A DNA stretch of 44,052 bases from JAZDLO01 sp043801935 (GCA_043801935.1 JAZDLO010000130.1:1-44052), one strand, 5' to 3'; positions 31,264 to 40,230 are shown, counted from the stretch's first letter. Translations and numbers: made by a program. Notes: generated by a model not told the origin, from the letters alone.

Positions 31264-33548
31264 TGGTAGCCCGCGTCAGAGCCCGCGTCCAGGGCACGGT
31301 GCAGGGAGTGGGCTTCAGGCCCGCCGTCTTTCGGCACGCCGTGGCCTGCGGCTTGACGGGCTTCGTCCGCAACGATCCCCAGGGCGTCACTCTGGACGTC
31401 GAGGGAGACGAAGACAGGGTGGCCGCGTTCTTCGACGGATTGGCGGCGCACGCGCCTCAGCAGGCCGAAATCCAGCGGGTGACGACGCGGAGGCTTGCGC
31501 CCCGCGGCTACGAGAGTTTCGACGTGATGCCGTCGGAGCCGGGTGGGAGGGTCAGGGTCCATCTTCCCCCGGATCTGGCTACGTGCCCGGTGTGCCTGAG
31601 AGAGTTGTGGGACCCCACCGATCGTCGCCATCGATACCCGTTCATCAACTGTGTCGACTGCGGACCTCGCTTCACCATCGTGAATGCCCTGCCCTACGAT
31701 CGCGCCGCTACGTCCATGGACAGCTTCACCCTCTGCAGCGCTTGTGCCCGGGAATACCACGACCCGGGAGACCGGCGGTTCCACGCCCAACCGAACGCCT
31801 GTCCCGAGTGCGGGCCGCATCTTTTCTTGCTCCGGCCGGACGGGGTGGAGCTGGAGGTCGGTGAATGCGCGCTCCGACAGGCTCAAGGACTGCTCGCGGC
31901 CGGGGATATAGTGGCGGTGAAAGGTCTGGGGGGTTACCACCTCGCCTGCAGCGCCTTTGACGGTGAGGCGATCGCTCGGCTTCGCGATCGAAAAGATCGC
32001 CCGCACAAGGCCTTGGCCGTCATGTTCAGGGACTTAACGGCGCTTCGGAAGTACCTATCGGTCACCCGAGCCGAGATGGCGGAACTGCAGTCGTCGTCCC
32101 GGCCCATCGTGGTCGTGCAGGGGCGATTCAGCGCTGCGGTCTCCCCGGATACCGATAGCACTGGGGCCTTCCTGCCCTACACTCCCCTCCATCACCTACT
32201 CCTAGAGCCGTTCGAGGCGCTGGTTCTCACCAGCGGCAACCGCAGGGATGAGCCTATCGCCCGGGACGAATCGGAAGTGCAGCACCTTCTGGGCCCGGTG
32301 GCCGACGCCGCCCTTGCTCATGATCGCCCCGTCGCGGGCCGCTGCGACGACTCGGTCGTCCGGCTGATCGATGGCGGCCGCCAGTTCTTGCGGCGCGCCC
32401 GCGGCTTCGTGCCCATCCCGGTGCGGATCGCCCCCGCTTCTCTCCCGGTGCTTGCCACCGGAGCAGAGTTGAAGAACACCTTCTGCCTGGTGGGAGGGGG
32501 GGAGGCGTTCGTGTCCCAGCACATAGGTGAGCTTCGAGACTATCCCACCTACGTCTTCTACCAAGAGGAGATGATCCGTTGGCAGGAGCTGCTGAGGATC
32601 GAGCCCCGAATAGTGGCGCACGATCTACATCCGGCCTACCTTTCCTCGACCTATGCCCGGAGTCTTGAGAACGTCAGTCTGGTAGGAGTCCAACATCACC
32701 ACGCCCACGTGGCCAGCGTCATGGCGGAGAAGGGCCTTCTTGGCCCCGTAATCGGGATTGCTTTCGACGGGACCGGCTATGGCACCGATGGGACGGTGTG
32801 GGGCGGCGAGTTCCTCCTCGCGGACCGGCTCGACTTCCAGCGTCTCTCTCATTTCCAGACCTACGCCCTTCCCGGAGGGGAGAAGGCCATCGACGAACCG
32901 TGGCGCATGGCTCTCAGCATGTGCTTGGCCGAGGGGATCCCTTGGTCGCGCGGCGAGCAGAAAGACGAAGGGAAGGAAGTACCGGTCGAGCTGGTGGAGC
33001 GACTCATCTCCTCCGGTATCAACTGCCCCCTCACCTCCAGCGCCGGCCGGCTTTTCGACGCCGTGGCGTCTTTGCTCGGGCTCTGCGATGCGGCCGGCTA
33101 CGAAGCCCAAGGGGCCATCCGGCTCGAGGCGGCCGCCGATCCGGCCGCCCGGGGCCACTACCCGTTCGAAATCCACCGAACCGCGGAACCCTGGCTGCTC
33201 GATTTCGGGCCCACCCTGCACGCACTGGTGGAAGACCGGGGGCGCTGTACGGACGTCGGCCTGGTGGCGGCGAGATTCCACAACACGGTAGCCGCCGCGA
33301 CTGCGGCGGTCGCCCACAGACTGTGCGCCGATCGGAACGTGACGGACGTCGTACTCTCGGGCGGCGTGTTCCAAAATGGTCTGCTCCTGGACCGCACCCG
33401 CCGGGCGCTGCGAGCTGCCGGTCTGAGCGTGCACGTGAATTCGGTGGTGCCGCCGAACGACGGGGGTATCTCGCTCGGGCAGGCCGCGGTCGCCGTCGCC
33501 CGAGCAGGGGTCTCCGCCGTCGCCAGAGAAGTAGCCCCATGTGCCTAG
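31263..33548 (+). CDS. hypF: Carbamoyltransferase HypF
   Basis: 761 aa, full length. Domains in order: acylphosphatase (ARVQGTVQGVGFRPAVF, residues 1-90), two zinc fingers (CPVCLRE, CVDCGPRF, CSACAREY, CPECGPHL, about 105-185), YrdC-like domain (about 200-380), and Kae1-like domain with HHHAHVASVMAE (about 475) and a later GGVFQNGLLL. It makes the carbamoyl group that becomes cyanide ligands on the [NiFe] iron. Its last 10 bases overlap hypC. Confidence 0.96.
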   Translation: MVARVRARVQGTVQGVGFRPAVFRHAVACGLTGFVRNDPQGVTLDVEGDEDRVAAFFDGLAAHAPQQAEIQRVTTRRLAPRGYESFDVMPSEPGGRVRVHLPPDLATCPVCLRELWDPTDRRHRYPFINCVDCGPRFTIVNALPYDRAATSMDSFTLCSACAREYHDPGDRRFHAQPNACPECGPHLFLLRPDGVELEVGECALRQAQGLLAAGDIVAVKGLGGYHLACSAFDGEAIARLRDRKDRPHKALAVMFRDLTALRKYLSVTRAEMAELQSSSRPIVVVQGRFSAAVSPDTDSTGAFLPYTPLHHLLLEPFEALVLTSGNRRDEPIARDESEVQHLLGPVADAALAHDRPVAGRCDDSVVRLIDGGRQFLRRARGFVPIPVRIAPASLPVLATGAELKNTFCLVGGGEAFVSQHIGELRDYPTYVFYQEEMIRWQELLRIEPRIVAHDLHPAYLSSTYARSLENVSLVGVQHHHAHVASVMAEKGLLGPVIGIAFDGTGYGTDGTVWGGEFLLADRLDFQRLSHFQTYALPGGEKAIDEPWRMALSMCLAEGIPWSRGEQKDEGKEVPVELVERLISSGINCPLTSSAGRLFDAVASLLGLCDAAGYEAQGAIRLEAAADPAARGHYPFEIHRTAEPWLLDFGPTLHALVEDRGRCTDVGLVAARFHNTVAAATAAVAHRLCADRNVTDVVLSGGVFQNGLLLDRTRRALRAAGLSVHVNSVVPPNDGGISLGQAAVAVARAGVSAVAREVAPCA

Positions 33549-33766
33549 CCGTACCTGCTGAAGTGACCGCCCTTACCGGGGTCACAGCCACGGTCTCCGT
33601 GGAAGGTGCCTTTCGAGAGGTGGATGTCTCCCTGGTCGACGGGGTGGCGGTCGGAGACTACGTGCTGGTTCATGCGGGATTCGCTCTCCATCGCTGGGAC
33701 CTCGACCAGGTGCTCGAGTGGAGGGCGATCATGGGGGAGATGACGGCGGGAGAGGAGCCGCGGTGA
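33539..33766 (+). CDS. hypC: Hydrogenase assembly chaperone HypC
   Basis: 75 aa. N terminus MCLAVPAEV, where Cys2 is the essential ligand that holds the Fe(CN)2CO unit, then GDYVLVHAGFALHRWD typical of the family. It overlaps the end of hypF by 10 bases and the start of hypD by 4 (GTGA). Confidence 0.95.
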   Translation: MCLAVPAEVTALTGVTATVSVEGAFREVDVSLVDGVAVGDYVLVHAGFALHRWDLDQVLEWRAIMGEMTAGEEPR

Positions 33767-34854
33767 CGCCGCCCCTTCCCACCGGCGTCAGGGCGCTCGT
33801 CACGGCGATGGAGGACCATGCCCGCCGCATCGGCCGGCCGGTCAGGCTGATGGAAGTGTGCGGGACCCACACGACCGTCGCTTTCCGAAGCGGCCTTCGC
33901 GGCCTTCTGCCCGAAGGAGTGTCCCTTGTGTCCGGACCCGGCTGTCCGGTGTGTGTCACCCCGGCGGGGTTCGTCGATGCCGCCATCGAGATGAGCCATC
34001 GCCCGGGGGTGGCAGTCACCACCTTCGGCGATCTGGTGCGCGTGCCGGGTAGTGAGTCGTCACTGGAGAAAGAGCGGGCCGCCGGGGCTCAGGTCAGGGT
34101 AGTGTACGCGCCGGCGGACGCTCTCGCCTACGCCCGCTCGGACGCGTCGCGGATCGTCGTTTTTCTCGCGGTCGGTTTTGAGACGACCGCGCCCGGTGTC
34201 GCCCTGACCGTGAAAGCGGCCGAGGAGGAGGGTGTATCGAACTACCTGGTCTTGTCCGCGCACAAGACGATGCCTCGGGCCATGGAGGCGCTGGTCGGCG
34301 ACCACGACGTGCAGATCGACGGCTTCCTCTGTCCCGGCCATGTCAGCGTCATGACGGGAGCTTCGGCCTTCGCGTTTTTGGCCGAAGAACACAGCATTCC
34401 CTGTGTCGTCGCCGGCTTCGAAGAGCTGGACATGCTGCGGGGCGTCGTGATGCTTCTCTCCCAATTGGCCGACGGGAGGAGCGAGGTCGAGATCGAATAC
34501 GATCGGGCGGTGAGCCGTGGGGGCAACAAGGCCGCCCAGCGGATCATGAGCGAGGTATTCGAGGAGTGCGACTCGGAGTGGCGGGGTCTGGGAGTCATTC
34601 CCGGAAGCGGTCTGGCGATCCGTGCCTCCTATGCGGCCCACGAAGCGGCGGAGACCCTGGGGGTGACCGTGCAGGCCGGCCGGCCTTCGCCCGGATGCCG
34701 GTGCGGAGACGTGCTACGCGGGTCGATAGCGCCGCCCGAGTGCCGGCTCTTCGAGCGAGGGTGCACGCCGTCCCGGCCATTGGGCCCCTGCATGGTCTCC
34801 AGCGAGGGAGCGTGCGCCGCGTATGCGCGCTACTGGAGAGGGGACCGGTCATGA
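33763..34854 (+). CDS. hypD: Hydrogenase Fe-cofactor assembly protein HypD
   Basis: 363 aa from the GTG at 33763 inside the hypC stop. MEVCGTHTTVAF and GPGCPVCVTP carry the conserved active cysteines; the C-terminal region (GCRCGDVLRG, PPECRLF, GPCMVSSEGACAAY) binds the [4Fe-4S] cluster. It works with HypC as the scaffold for the iron-cyanide-CO moiety. Overlaps hypE by ATGA. Confidence 0.95.
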   Translation: MTPPLPTGVRALVTAMEDHARRIGRPVRLMEVCGTHTTVAFRSGLRGLLPEGVSLVSGPGCPVCVTPAGFVDAAIEMSHRPGVAVTTFGDLVRVPGSESSLEKERAAGAQVRVVYAPADALAYARSDASRIVVFLAVGFETTAPGVALTVKAAEEEGVSNYLVLSAHKTMPRAMEALVGDHDVQIDGFLCPGHVSVMTGASAFAFLAEEHSIPCVVAGFEELDMLRGVVMLLSQLADGRSEVEIEYDRAVSRGGNKAAQRIMSEVFEECDSEWRGLGVIPGSGLAIRASYAAHEAAETLGVTVQAGRPSPGCRCGDVLRGSIAPPECRLFERGCTPSRPLGPCMVSSEGACAAYARYWRGDRS

Positions 34855-35861
34855 CCGTCGAGCGCGTGCTGCTGGCGCACGGCGGCGGCGGCCGGCTGAC
34901 CAAAGAGCTGATCGAGCAGGTCTTTCTGCCCTGCCTCGGTAACCCCGCTCTCAACCCCCTCGATGACGCCGCCCTTCTCGACCTGGAAGCGGGTGACTGG
35001 GCTTTCACCACCGATAGCTACGTGGTCTCGCCGCTGTTCTTCCCCGGCGGGGACATCGGCAAGCTCGCCGTGTGCGGCACGGTCAACGACCTGGCTGTCA
35101 AAGGCGCCCGCCCCCTCTGGATGAGTCTCGGGCTGGTGTTGGAGGAGGGCCTCCCCCTGGCCGACCTGCGCCGCGTGGCGGAGTCGATAGGATCTTGGAC
35201 GGGGTCGGTGGGGGTGGCTGTGGTCGCCGGCGACACCAAAGTCGTGGAGAGAGGGCGATGCGACGGGCTCTACGTCAACACTGCCGGGATCGGGAAGGTC
35301 GTCACTTCCTTGCCCCTGGGACCCGACAGCATCAGGCCGGGCGACTCGGTGATCGTCAGCGGATATCTGGGCGATCACGGGATAGCGGTCTTGAGCCGGC
35401 GCTCCGGGATCTCCTTCTCCCCGGAGGTCTCGAGTGACTGCGCGCCTCTTTGGGGTCTGGTGAGCACGGTCCTCGCCACCGGCCGCACCGTGCATGCGAT
35501 GCGCGATCTGACCAGGGGCGGCCTGGCGGGGGCGCTGTGCGACCTGGCCGAGAGCTCGGGACTGGGGCTGCGTATCTGGGAAGAGAAGCTGCCGGTCCGC
35601 AGCGTTGTCAGGGGAGCCTGCAGCCTGCTCGGTTTCGACCCCCTCGCCATCGCGAACGAGGGCAACATGGTCGTTTTCTGCCCGGCCGCCGACGCCCCGG
35701 ACGTTCTGAGCGCGATGAAGCGCCACCCCGTGGGCCGATGGGCGGAGATCGTCGGCGACGTACGCGAAGAGCCCAAGAGAACGGTGCTTATGGTGAGCAG
35801 CATCGGGGGCGAGCGGGTGGTGGACATGCCCACGGGAGAGGATCTTCCCAGGATCTGCTGA
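34851..35861 (+). CDS. hypE: Carbamoyl dehydratase HypE
   Basis: 336 aa. ATP-grasp-like PurM/AIR-synthase fold with HGGGGRLTKELIEQ at the N terminus, DDAALLDL and GTVNDLAVKGARP. The protein ends in PRIC, the C-terminal cysteine that becomes thiocarbamoylated and then thiocyanate, so the gene is intact. Last gene of hypABFCDE; a terminator overlaps its stop codon. Confidence 0.96.
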   Translation: MTVERVLLAHGGGGRLTKELIEQVFLPCLGNPALNPLDDAALLDLEAGDWAFTTDSYVVSPLFFPGGDIGKLAVCGTVNDLAVKGARPLWMSLGLVLEEGLPLADLRRVAESIGSWTGSVGVAVVAGDTKVVERGRCDGLYVNTAGIGKVVTSLPLGPDSIRPGDSVIVSGYLGDHGIAVLSRRSGISFSPEVSSDCAPLWGLVSTVLATGRTVHAMRDLTRGGLAGALCDLAESSGLGLRIWEEKLPVRSVVRGACSLLGFDPLAIANEGNMVVFCPAADAPDVLSAMKRHPVGRWAEIVGDVREEPKRTVLMVSSIGGERVVDMPTGEDLPRIC

Positions 35862-35881
35862 GCCGCGACGGCTCTGTTGTT
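35860..35881 (+). terminator. Probable terminator of the hyp operon
   Basis: GAGCCG (35860-35865) pairs with CGGCTC (35869-35874) around a three-base loop, followed by TGTTGTT. The stem begins in the hypE stop codon. It separates hyp transcription from the [FeFe]-hydrogenase promoter 66 bases downstream. Confidence 0.55.
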
Positions 35882-35912
35882 CGGTCTTACACTCGGGGCA
35901 AGAACCTAGCTT

Positions 35913-35930
35913 TGTAGGATAAGACCTACA
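35913..35930. promoter_or_regulatory. Inverted repeat upstream of the [FeFe]-hydrogenase promoter
   Basis: TGTAGG (35913-35918) and CCTACA (35925-35930) are perfect arms with a 6-base spacer, ending 16 bases before the -35 box. The left arm resembles the TGTARGACA repeats ahead of the other shared promoter. Placement upstream of -35 suits an activator site. Confidence 0.5.
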
Positions 35931-35946
35931 CAGACGTAAGTATATG

Positions 35947-35975
35947 TTGACATACCCATCTTGCTTGTGTATTCA
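35947..35975 (+). promoter_or_regulatory. Promoter of the [FeFe]-hydrogenase operon, near-identical to the one at 20921
   Basis: TTGACA (35947-35952), 17-base spacer, TATTCA (35970-35975), followed by ATGTACATGTCATG to 35988. Over 42 bases it differs from the Hdr/Mvh promoter at only four positions, three in the left spacer and one in the -10 box. The leader to the first gene is about 150 bases. Confidence 0.75.
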
Positions 35976-36130
35976 TGTACATGTCATGGGGAAAGGATCT
36001 GCCGAATCGGGACGGCTCTGTCGCGCACAGGCAGTATGCGCCATGACTCGCGAAAGGCCATTCGACAGTCGGGCGCGAGAGCTACCGAGCGTTCGTCTGG
36101 GCGGGGTTGATTCTAAAGAAGGAGAGTGTA

Positions 36131-36514
36131 GTGTCCAGAGTACTTATCGTGGACGACGATCTCGACGTGGTCGTCGCGACTTCGCTGGTCCTGGAGAAGG
36201 CGGGCTATACCGTCAGTAGTGCCTCCAACAGCGGAGACGGCCTCCGCGCTGTGGAGGAACTCAGGCCAGACCTTCTGGTCCTGGACGTCATGATGGAAGA
36301 ACCGGACGACGGCCTGCGGCTGGCGCGGGACTTGCGCCGCAAGGGCCACGCTCTTCCCATCCTCATGCTTACCAGCGTGAACCAGGCGATGGGCCTGCGC
36401 ATCGACAAGGACGAGGAGATCGTCCCGGTGGACGAGTTCTTGGAGAAGCCGGCGGATCCGGCCACCCTGGTGGATATGGTCAAGAGGTTGCTCGAGGGTC
36501 GGAAGGGAGCATAG
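36131..36514 (+). CDS. Single-domain response regulator at the head of the hyd operon
   Basis: 127 aa from GTG 36131 with AAGGAG 7 bases upstream. Receiver residues are complete: acidic pocket at residues 8-10 (VDDD), phosphorylatable D52 (LVLDVMM), T81 and K106 (LEKP). No output domain follows. It is co-transcribed with hydCBA, stop 0 bases from the hydC ATG. Likely partner kinases lie on the other side of the operon (40319 and 41505). It could be a phosphate shuttle or act by protein contact on the hydrogenase; the function is inference. Confidence 0.9.
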   Translation: MSRVLIVDDDLDVVVATSLVLEKAGYTVSSASNSGDGLRAVEELRPDLLVLDVMMEEPDDGLRLARDLRRKGHALPILMLTSVNQAMGLRIDKDEEIVPVDEFLEKPADPATLVDMVKRLLEGRKGA

Positions 36515-37036
36515 ATGCTGGTAACCGAACGCGACAGGATGCGGGAGGACGTGACCGCGATCGCGGAGTTGACGGGGTTCAATCGCAGTTCCCTGATCCC
36601 CATCCTGCAAGACGTCAAGCACAAACACCGGTGCATCGACAGCTACGCCATGCAGCTGATCGCGGATGTCTTGGATATCCACCCGGTGGAGGTCTACGCA
36701 GTCGCCACCTTCTTTGCCTTTCTGAATCCGGAATTAGAGGGCCGTTACGTCTTCCGGCTGTGCCGCACTCTCTCGTGTGAGTTCGAGGGCAAGGAGCAGG
36801 TGGCCAAGCAATTGGAGGAGGATCTCGGCATCGCTTTTGGGGAGACATCGGCCGACGGCAACTTCAGCCTCGAGTGGGCCAACTGCATGGGCATGTGCGA
36901 CCAGGGCCCGGCGATGCTCGTCAACGGCAAGGTCTACACGCAGCTCACTCCGATCAAAGCCAGAGCCGTCGTCGAGGAGTACCTCAGCCTGGCCGAGGAT
37001 CACGGGACGCACAGCGTCGGGGGGCGTGTGAGATGA
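36515..37036 (+). CDS. hydC: [FeFe] hydrogenase subunit HydC (NuoE-like)
   Basis: 173 aa thioredoxin-like [2Fe-2S] protein of the NuoE/24-kDa family. Cluster ligands are CRTLSC (pair) and CMGMC (pair). The N-terminal helical bundle (LIPILQDVKHKHRCI) is normal. It joins HydB in trimeric NAD-linked hydrogenases and shuttles electrons. Overlaps hydB by ATGA. Confidence 0.92.
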   Translation: MLVTERDRMREDVTAIAELTGFNRSSLIPILQDVKHKHRCIDSYAMQLIADVLDIHPVEVYAVATFFAFLNPELEGRYVFRLCRTLSCEFEGKEQVAKQLEEDLGIAFGETSADGNFSLEWANCMGMCDQGPAMLVNGKVYTQLTPIKARAVVEEYLSLAEDHGTHSVGGRVR

Positions 37037-38238
37037 CCGTGGATACGACCATAGAGACCAAGGTCCATCGTCTGACCTTCGCGACCGTCCTCGCGGGCGA
37101 AGGCCTACGCAAGGCACTGGCTATGCCGCGCGCGGACATCATCGACGCCGTGCGCGATTCCCGACTCAAAGGGCGCGGGGGCGCAGGGTTCCCGACCGGG
37201 ATGAAGTGGGACTTCGCTGCCGCGGAGAAGCGCGAGCCCAAGTACATCATCTGCAATGCCGACGAGGGTGAGCCGGGGACGTTCAAGGACCGGGTCATCC
37301 TGACCGACTACCCCGACCTGGTCCTCGAAGGGCTGACCATCGGCGCCCGAGCCGCGGGCGCCGCGCCCGGGCTCATCTACCTGCGAGCGGAATATGGCTA
37401 CCTTCATTCCCACCTCGAGGAGGTCATCGCACAGCGCCGGCAGGCCGGTCTGCTGGGAGAGAACATCGGCGACATCGAAGGCTTCGACTTCGATGTCGTG
37501 GTTGCGATGGGCGCGGGCGCCTACGTCTGCGGCGAAGAGACGGCCCTCATCGAGTCGCTCGAGGGCTTTCGCGGCGAGCCTAGGAACCGGCCCCCCTTCC
37601 CCGTGGTCTCGGGGTTCCTCCACCGCCCCTCGGTGGTCAATAACGTGGAGACCCTTGCTTGGGTGGCCTGCATCTTCGCCAAAGGCGTCGACTGGTTCAA
37701 GAGCAGCGGCACCGTCAGTTCCACCGGAGGCAAGTTGTTCAGCATCTCCGGTGATTGTGCACGGCCCGGGGTCTACGAGTTCCCGTTCGGCATCACGGTC
37801 GGAGAGCTGCTCGAGGAAGTCGGCGGTGAGAACGCCAAAGCAGTGCAGATCGGCGGGGCCTCGGGCCGCTGTGTCCCCCGCTCGGCGTTCCCTCGGAGGA
37901 TCGCGTTCGAAGACATCCCCACGGGCGGGTCCGTCATCGTGATCGGTCCCAGCAGGGACATGCTCGCCGTGGCCCACAATCTTCTCGAGTTCTTCGTCGA
38001 CGAGTCGTGCGGCCAGTGCACCCCGTGCCGGCTCGGCAATCGGAAACTCCTCGAGGGAGTGGAGATGCTGATGGAGGGGACGTGCTCAGCCGAGTATCTG
38101 AACGATCTCAAGGCTCTCTGCAACACGATGCAGGTGGCGTCCAAATGCGGCCTCGGCCAGAGCAGCTCCGTGGCCTTCATCTCTATCCTGGAGCACTTTG
38201 GGGACGAGATCATCGGCCACGCCGGAAAAACACGTTAG
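37033..38238 (+). CDS. hydB: [FeFe] hydrogenase subunit HydB (NuoF-like, compact form)
   Basis: 401 aa. FMN/NAD site KGRGGAGFPTGMKW, NADEGEPGTFKDR and GAYVCGEETALIESLEG; [4Fe-4S] ligands SCGQCTPCR plus a later Cys in ASKCGLGQ. It lacks both the N-terminal thioredoxin-like [2Fe-2S] domain and the C-terminal double ferredoxin found in the long HydB of Thermotoga-type bifurcating enzymes, and corresponds to bare NuoF. The ATG 37033 overlaps the hydC stop; the open frame upstream overlaps hydC and is not part of the protein. Confidence 0.92.
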   Translation: MTVDTTIETKVHRLTFATVLAGEGLRKALAMPRADIIDAVRDSRLKGRGGAGFPTGMKWDFAAAEKREPKYIICNADEGEPGTFKDRVILTDYPDLVLEGLTIGARAAGAAPGLIYLRAEYGYLHSHLEEVIAQRRQAGLLGENIGDIEGFDFDVVVAMGAGAYVCGEETALIESLEGFRGEPRNRPPFPVVSGFLHRPSVVNNVETLAWVACIFAKGVDWFKSSGTVSSTGGKLFSISGDCARPGVYEFPFGITVGELLEEVGGENAKAVQIGGASGRCVPRSAFPRRIAFEDIPTGGSVIVIGPSRDMLAVAHNLLEFFVDESCGQCTPCRLGNRKLLEGVEMLMEGTCSAEYLNDLKALCNTMQVASKCGLGQSSSVAFISILEHFGDEIIGHAGKTR

Positions 38239-38274
38239 CAGGCGGTCATCCACCTGTAGCAAGGAAACGAGAAT

Positions 38275-40230
38275 ATGAGCGACACGATCGACACTGATTT
38301 CACGCCGAAAGGCGACAAGACATACGCCGAAAGGCGCCGCGCTCCCCTCAGCCAGCTCTTCGAGCCCGTGGCCGAGCCGGAGAACAGGGACGCCATCGGC
38401 GCCACGGTCTCGATCACCATCGACGGGATCGAGACGAAGGTGCCCTTCGGAAGCACGATCCTCGATGCGGCCAAGGGCATCGGGGTCCGTATCCCGACTC
38501 TTTGCTACCACCCCGATCTGGAGATCGCCGGCATCTGCCGCATCTGCGTGGTGGAGATCGAGGGGCAGCGGACCTTGCAGGCGGCGTGCGCCTATCCGAT
38601 CACCTCCGCTATCACCATCAACACCTATTCCCAGGCGGTGCGGATCGCCCGCCGGCACGTGCTCGACCTCATGCTCTCCGAGCACTGCGGTGACTGCTAC
38701 TGCTGCAAGCGCAACGGCAACTGCGAGCTGCAGTCGCTTGCCGAGGAGTACGGGGTGGACAAGTTCCGCTTCGGGCACTGTGAGAATCCTGTGCCCGTGG
38801 ACGACTCGAGCTACTCCGTCGTGCGTGACATGAACAAATGCATCCGTTGCCGCCGGTGCGTGCGCACCTGTATCGACGTGCAGGAAGTGGGAGTCTTAGA
38901 GGCCATCAACCGGTCCGACCAGGTCGAGATCGCGACCTTCCTCAACAAACCGTTGCTGAACGTCGTGTGCATCAACTGCGGCCAGTGCATCAACCGGTGT
39001 CCCACAGCGGCGCTCTATGCCAAGAACGCAAGCGACTCGGTCTGGAAGGCCCTCGATGACCCCACGAAGTACGTGGTCATCCAGACGGCACCGTCCCCGA
39101 GGGCGGCGATGGGCGAGATGTTCGGTCTAGAGCCGGGGACGTCGGTGACCATGGAGATGAACTCGGGGCTGCGCCGTATGGGCTTCGAGAGGGTCTTCGA
39201 CACCAACTTCACGGCCGACCTGACCATCATCGAAGAGGGCACCGAGTTGATCCTGCGCCTGTACAAGGCGCTGGTGCACGGGGACAAAGAGGTAGCGCTG
39301 CCCCAGTTCACCAGCTGCTCGCCGGGCTGGGTCAAGTATTTAGAGCACTTCTACCCCGAGTACCTTGCGAATGCGTCGAGTGCCAAGAGTCCTCAGCAGA
39401 TGTTCGGGGCCCCGATCAAGACCTACTACGCCGAGAAGTTGGGCCTCGATCCCAAGGACATCGTGAGCGTGGCGCTCATGCCTTGCTCGGCGAAGAAGTT
39501 CGAGTGTAACCGCCCGGAGATGTACTCCAGCGGTTACAAAGACGTCGACTTTGGTCTCACCACCCGTGAGCTGGGCAAGATGTTCAGGCAAGCCGGCCTC
39601 CATGTGCCCACTCTGCCCAAGTCCGACTTCGACAACCCCTTCGGCACCGCTACCGGTTCGGGCCTCATCTTCGGGGCCACCGGAGGTGTCATGGAGTCCG
39701 CGCTGCGCACGGTGATCGAACTGGTGACCGGTGGGAAAGTGGAGACCATCTACGAGTACGGCGATATCATCCCGGTCCGGGGGTTCGAGGGCGTCCGCTA
39801 TGCGGAGATCAACATCGACTCGGTAGGCCCGGTGCCCGCCCTTCTGCAGCACCTGGTCCCCGACTGGGAGTGGCTCAAAGGCGCGACTCTCAAGGTGGCT
39901 GTGGCGCACGGTACGGCCAACGCTAAACGCGTGATGGAAGATATCAAGGCCGGTGGCCGATTCAGCAAATGCCACTTCATCGAGTTCATGGCTTGCCCGG
40001 GCGGCTGCCTGGGAGGCGGCGGCCAGCCGATCCCCACCAGCAAAGAGATCCGGGCGGCTCGGGCGAAGGCGATCTATGCGGAAGAAAAGACGCTGGAAGT
40101 GCGGAAATCATACGAGAACCCGGCCGTAGCCCGGATCTACGAGGAGTTCCTCACGGACGGCCCCTGCGGCCACAAGAGCCACGAGCTGCTGCACACCAAG
40201 TACAAGGCCCGCGGGAAGTTCATCGAATAG
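38275..40230 (+). CDS. hydA: [FeFe] hydrogenase catalytic subunit HydA
   Basis: 651 aa. A variable lead of about 45 residues, then a [2Fe-2S] domain (C77, C88, C91, C105), the His-Cys cluster (H137, C141, C144, C150), two [4Fe-4S] motifs (C189/192/195/199 and C232/235/238/242), and the H-cluster domain. L2 (LMPCSAKKFE, C404) and L3 (FMACPGGCLGGGGQP, C574 and C578) are standard. L1 reads FTSCSPGW (C348) rather than TSCCPxW. There is no extra C-terminal [2Fe-2S] domain. With HydB and HydC it should interconvert H2 with NAD(P)H and perhaps ferredoxin. HydEFG maturases are not in the window. Confidence 0.94.
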   Translation: MSDTIDTDFTPKGDKTYAERRRAPLSQLFEPVAEPENRDAIGATVSITIDGIETKVPFGSTILDAAKGIGVRIPTLCYHPDLEIAGICRICVVEIEGQRTLQAACAYPITSAITINTYSQAVRIARRHVLDLMLSEHCGDCYCCKRNGNCELQSLAEEYGVDKFRFGHCENPVPVDDSSYSVVRDMNKCIRCRRCVRTCIDVQEVGVLEAINRSDQVEIATFLNKPLLNVVCINCGQCINRCPTAALYAKNASDSVWKALDDPTKYVVIQTAPSPRAAMGEMFGLEPGTSVTMEMNSGLRRMGFERVFDTNFTADLTIIEEGTELILRLYKALVHGDKEVALPQFTSCSPGWVKYLEHFYPEYLANASSAKSPQQMFGAPIKTYYAEKLGLDPKDIVSVALMPCSAKKFECNRPEMYSSGYKDVDFGLTTRELGKMFRQAGLHVPTLPKSDFDNPFGTATGSGLIFGATGGVMESALRTVIELVTGGKVETIYEYGDIIPVRGFEGVRYAEINIDSVGPVPALLQHLVPDWEWLKGATLKVAVAHGTANAKRVMEDIKAGGRFSKCHFIEFMACPGGCLGGGGQPIPTSKEIRAARAKAIYAEEKTLEVRKSYENPAVARIYEEFLTDGPCGHKSHELLHTKYKARGKFIE

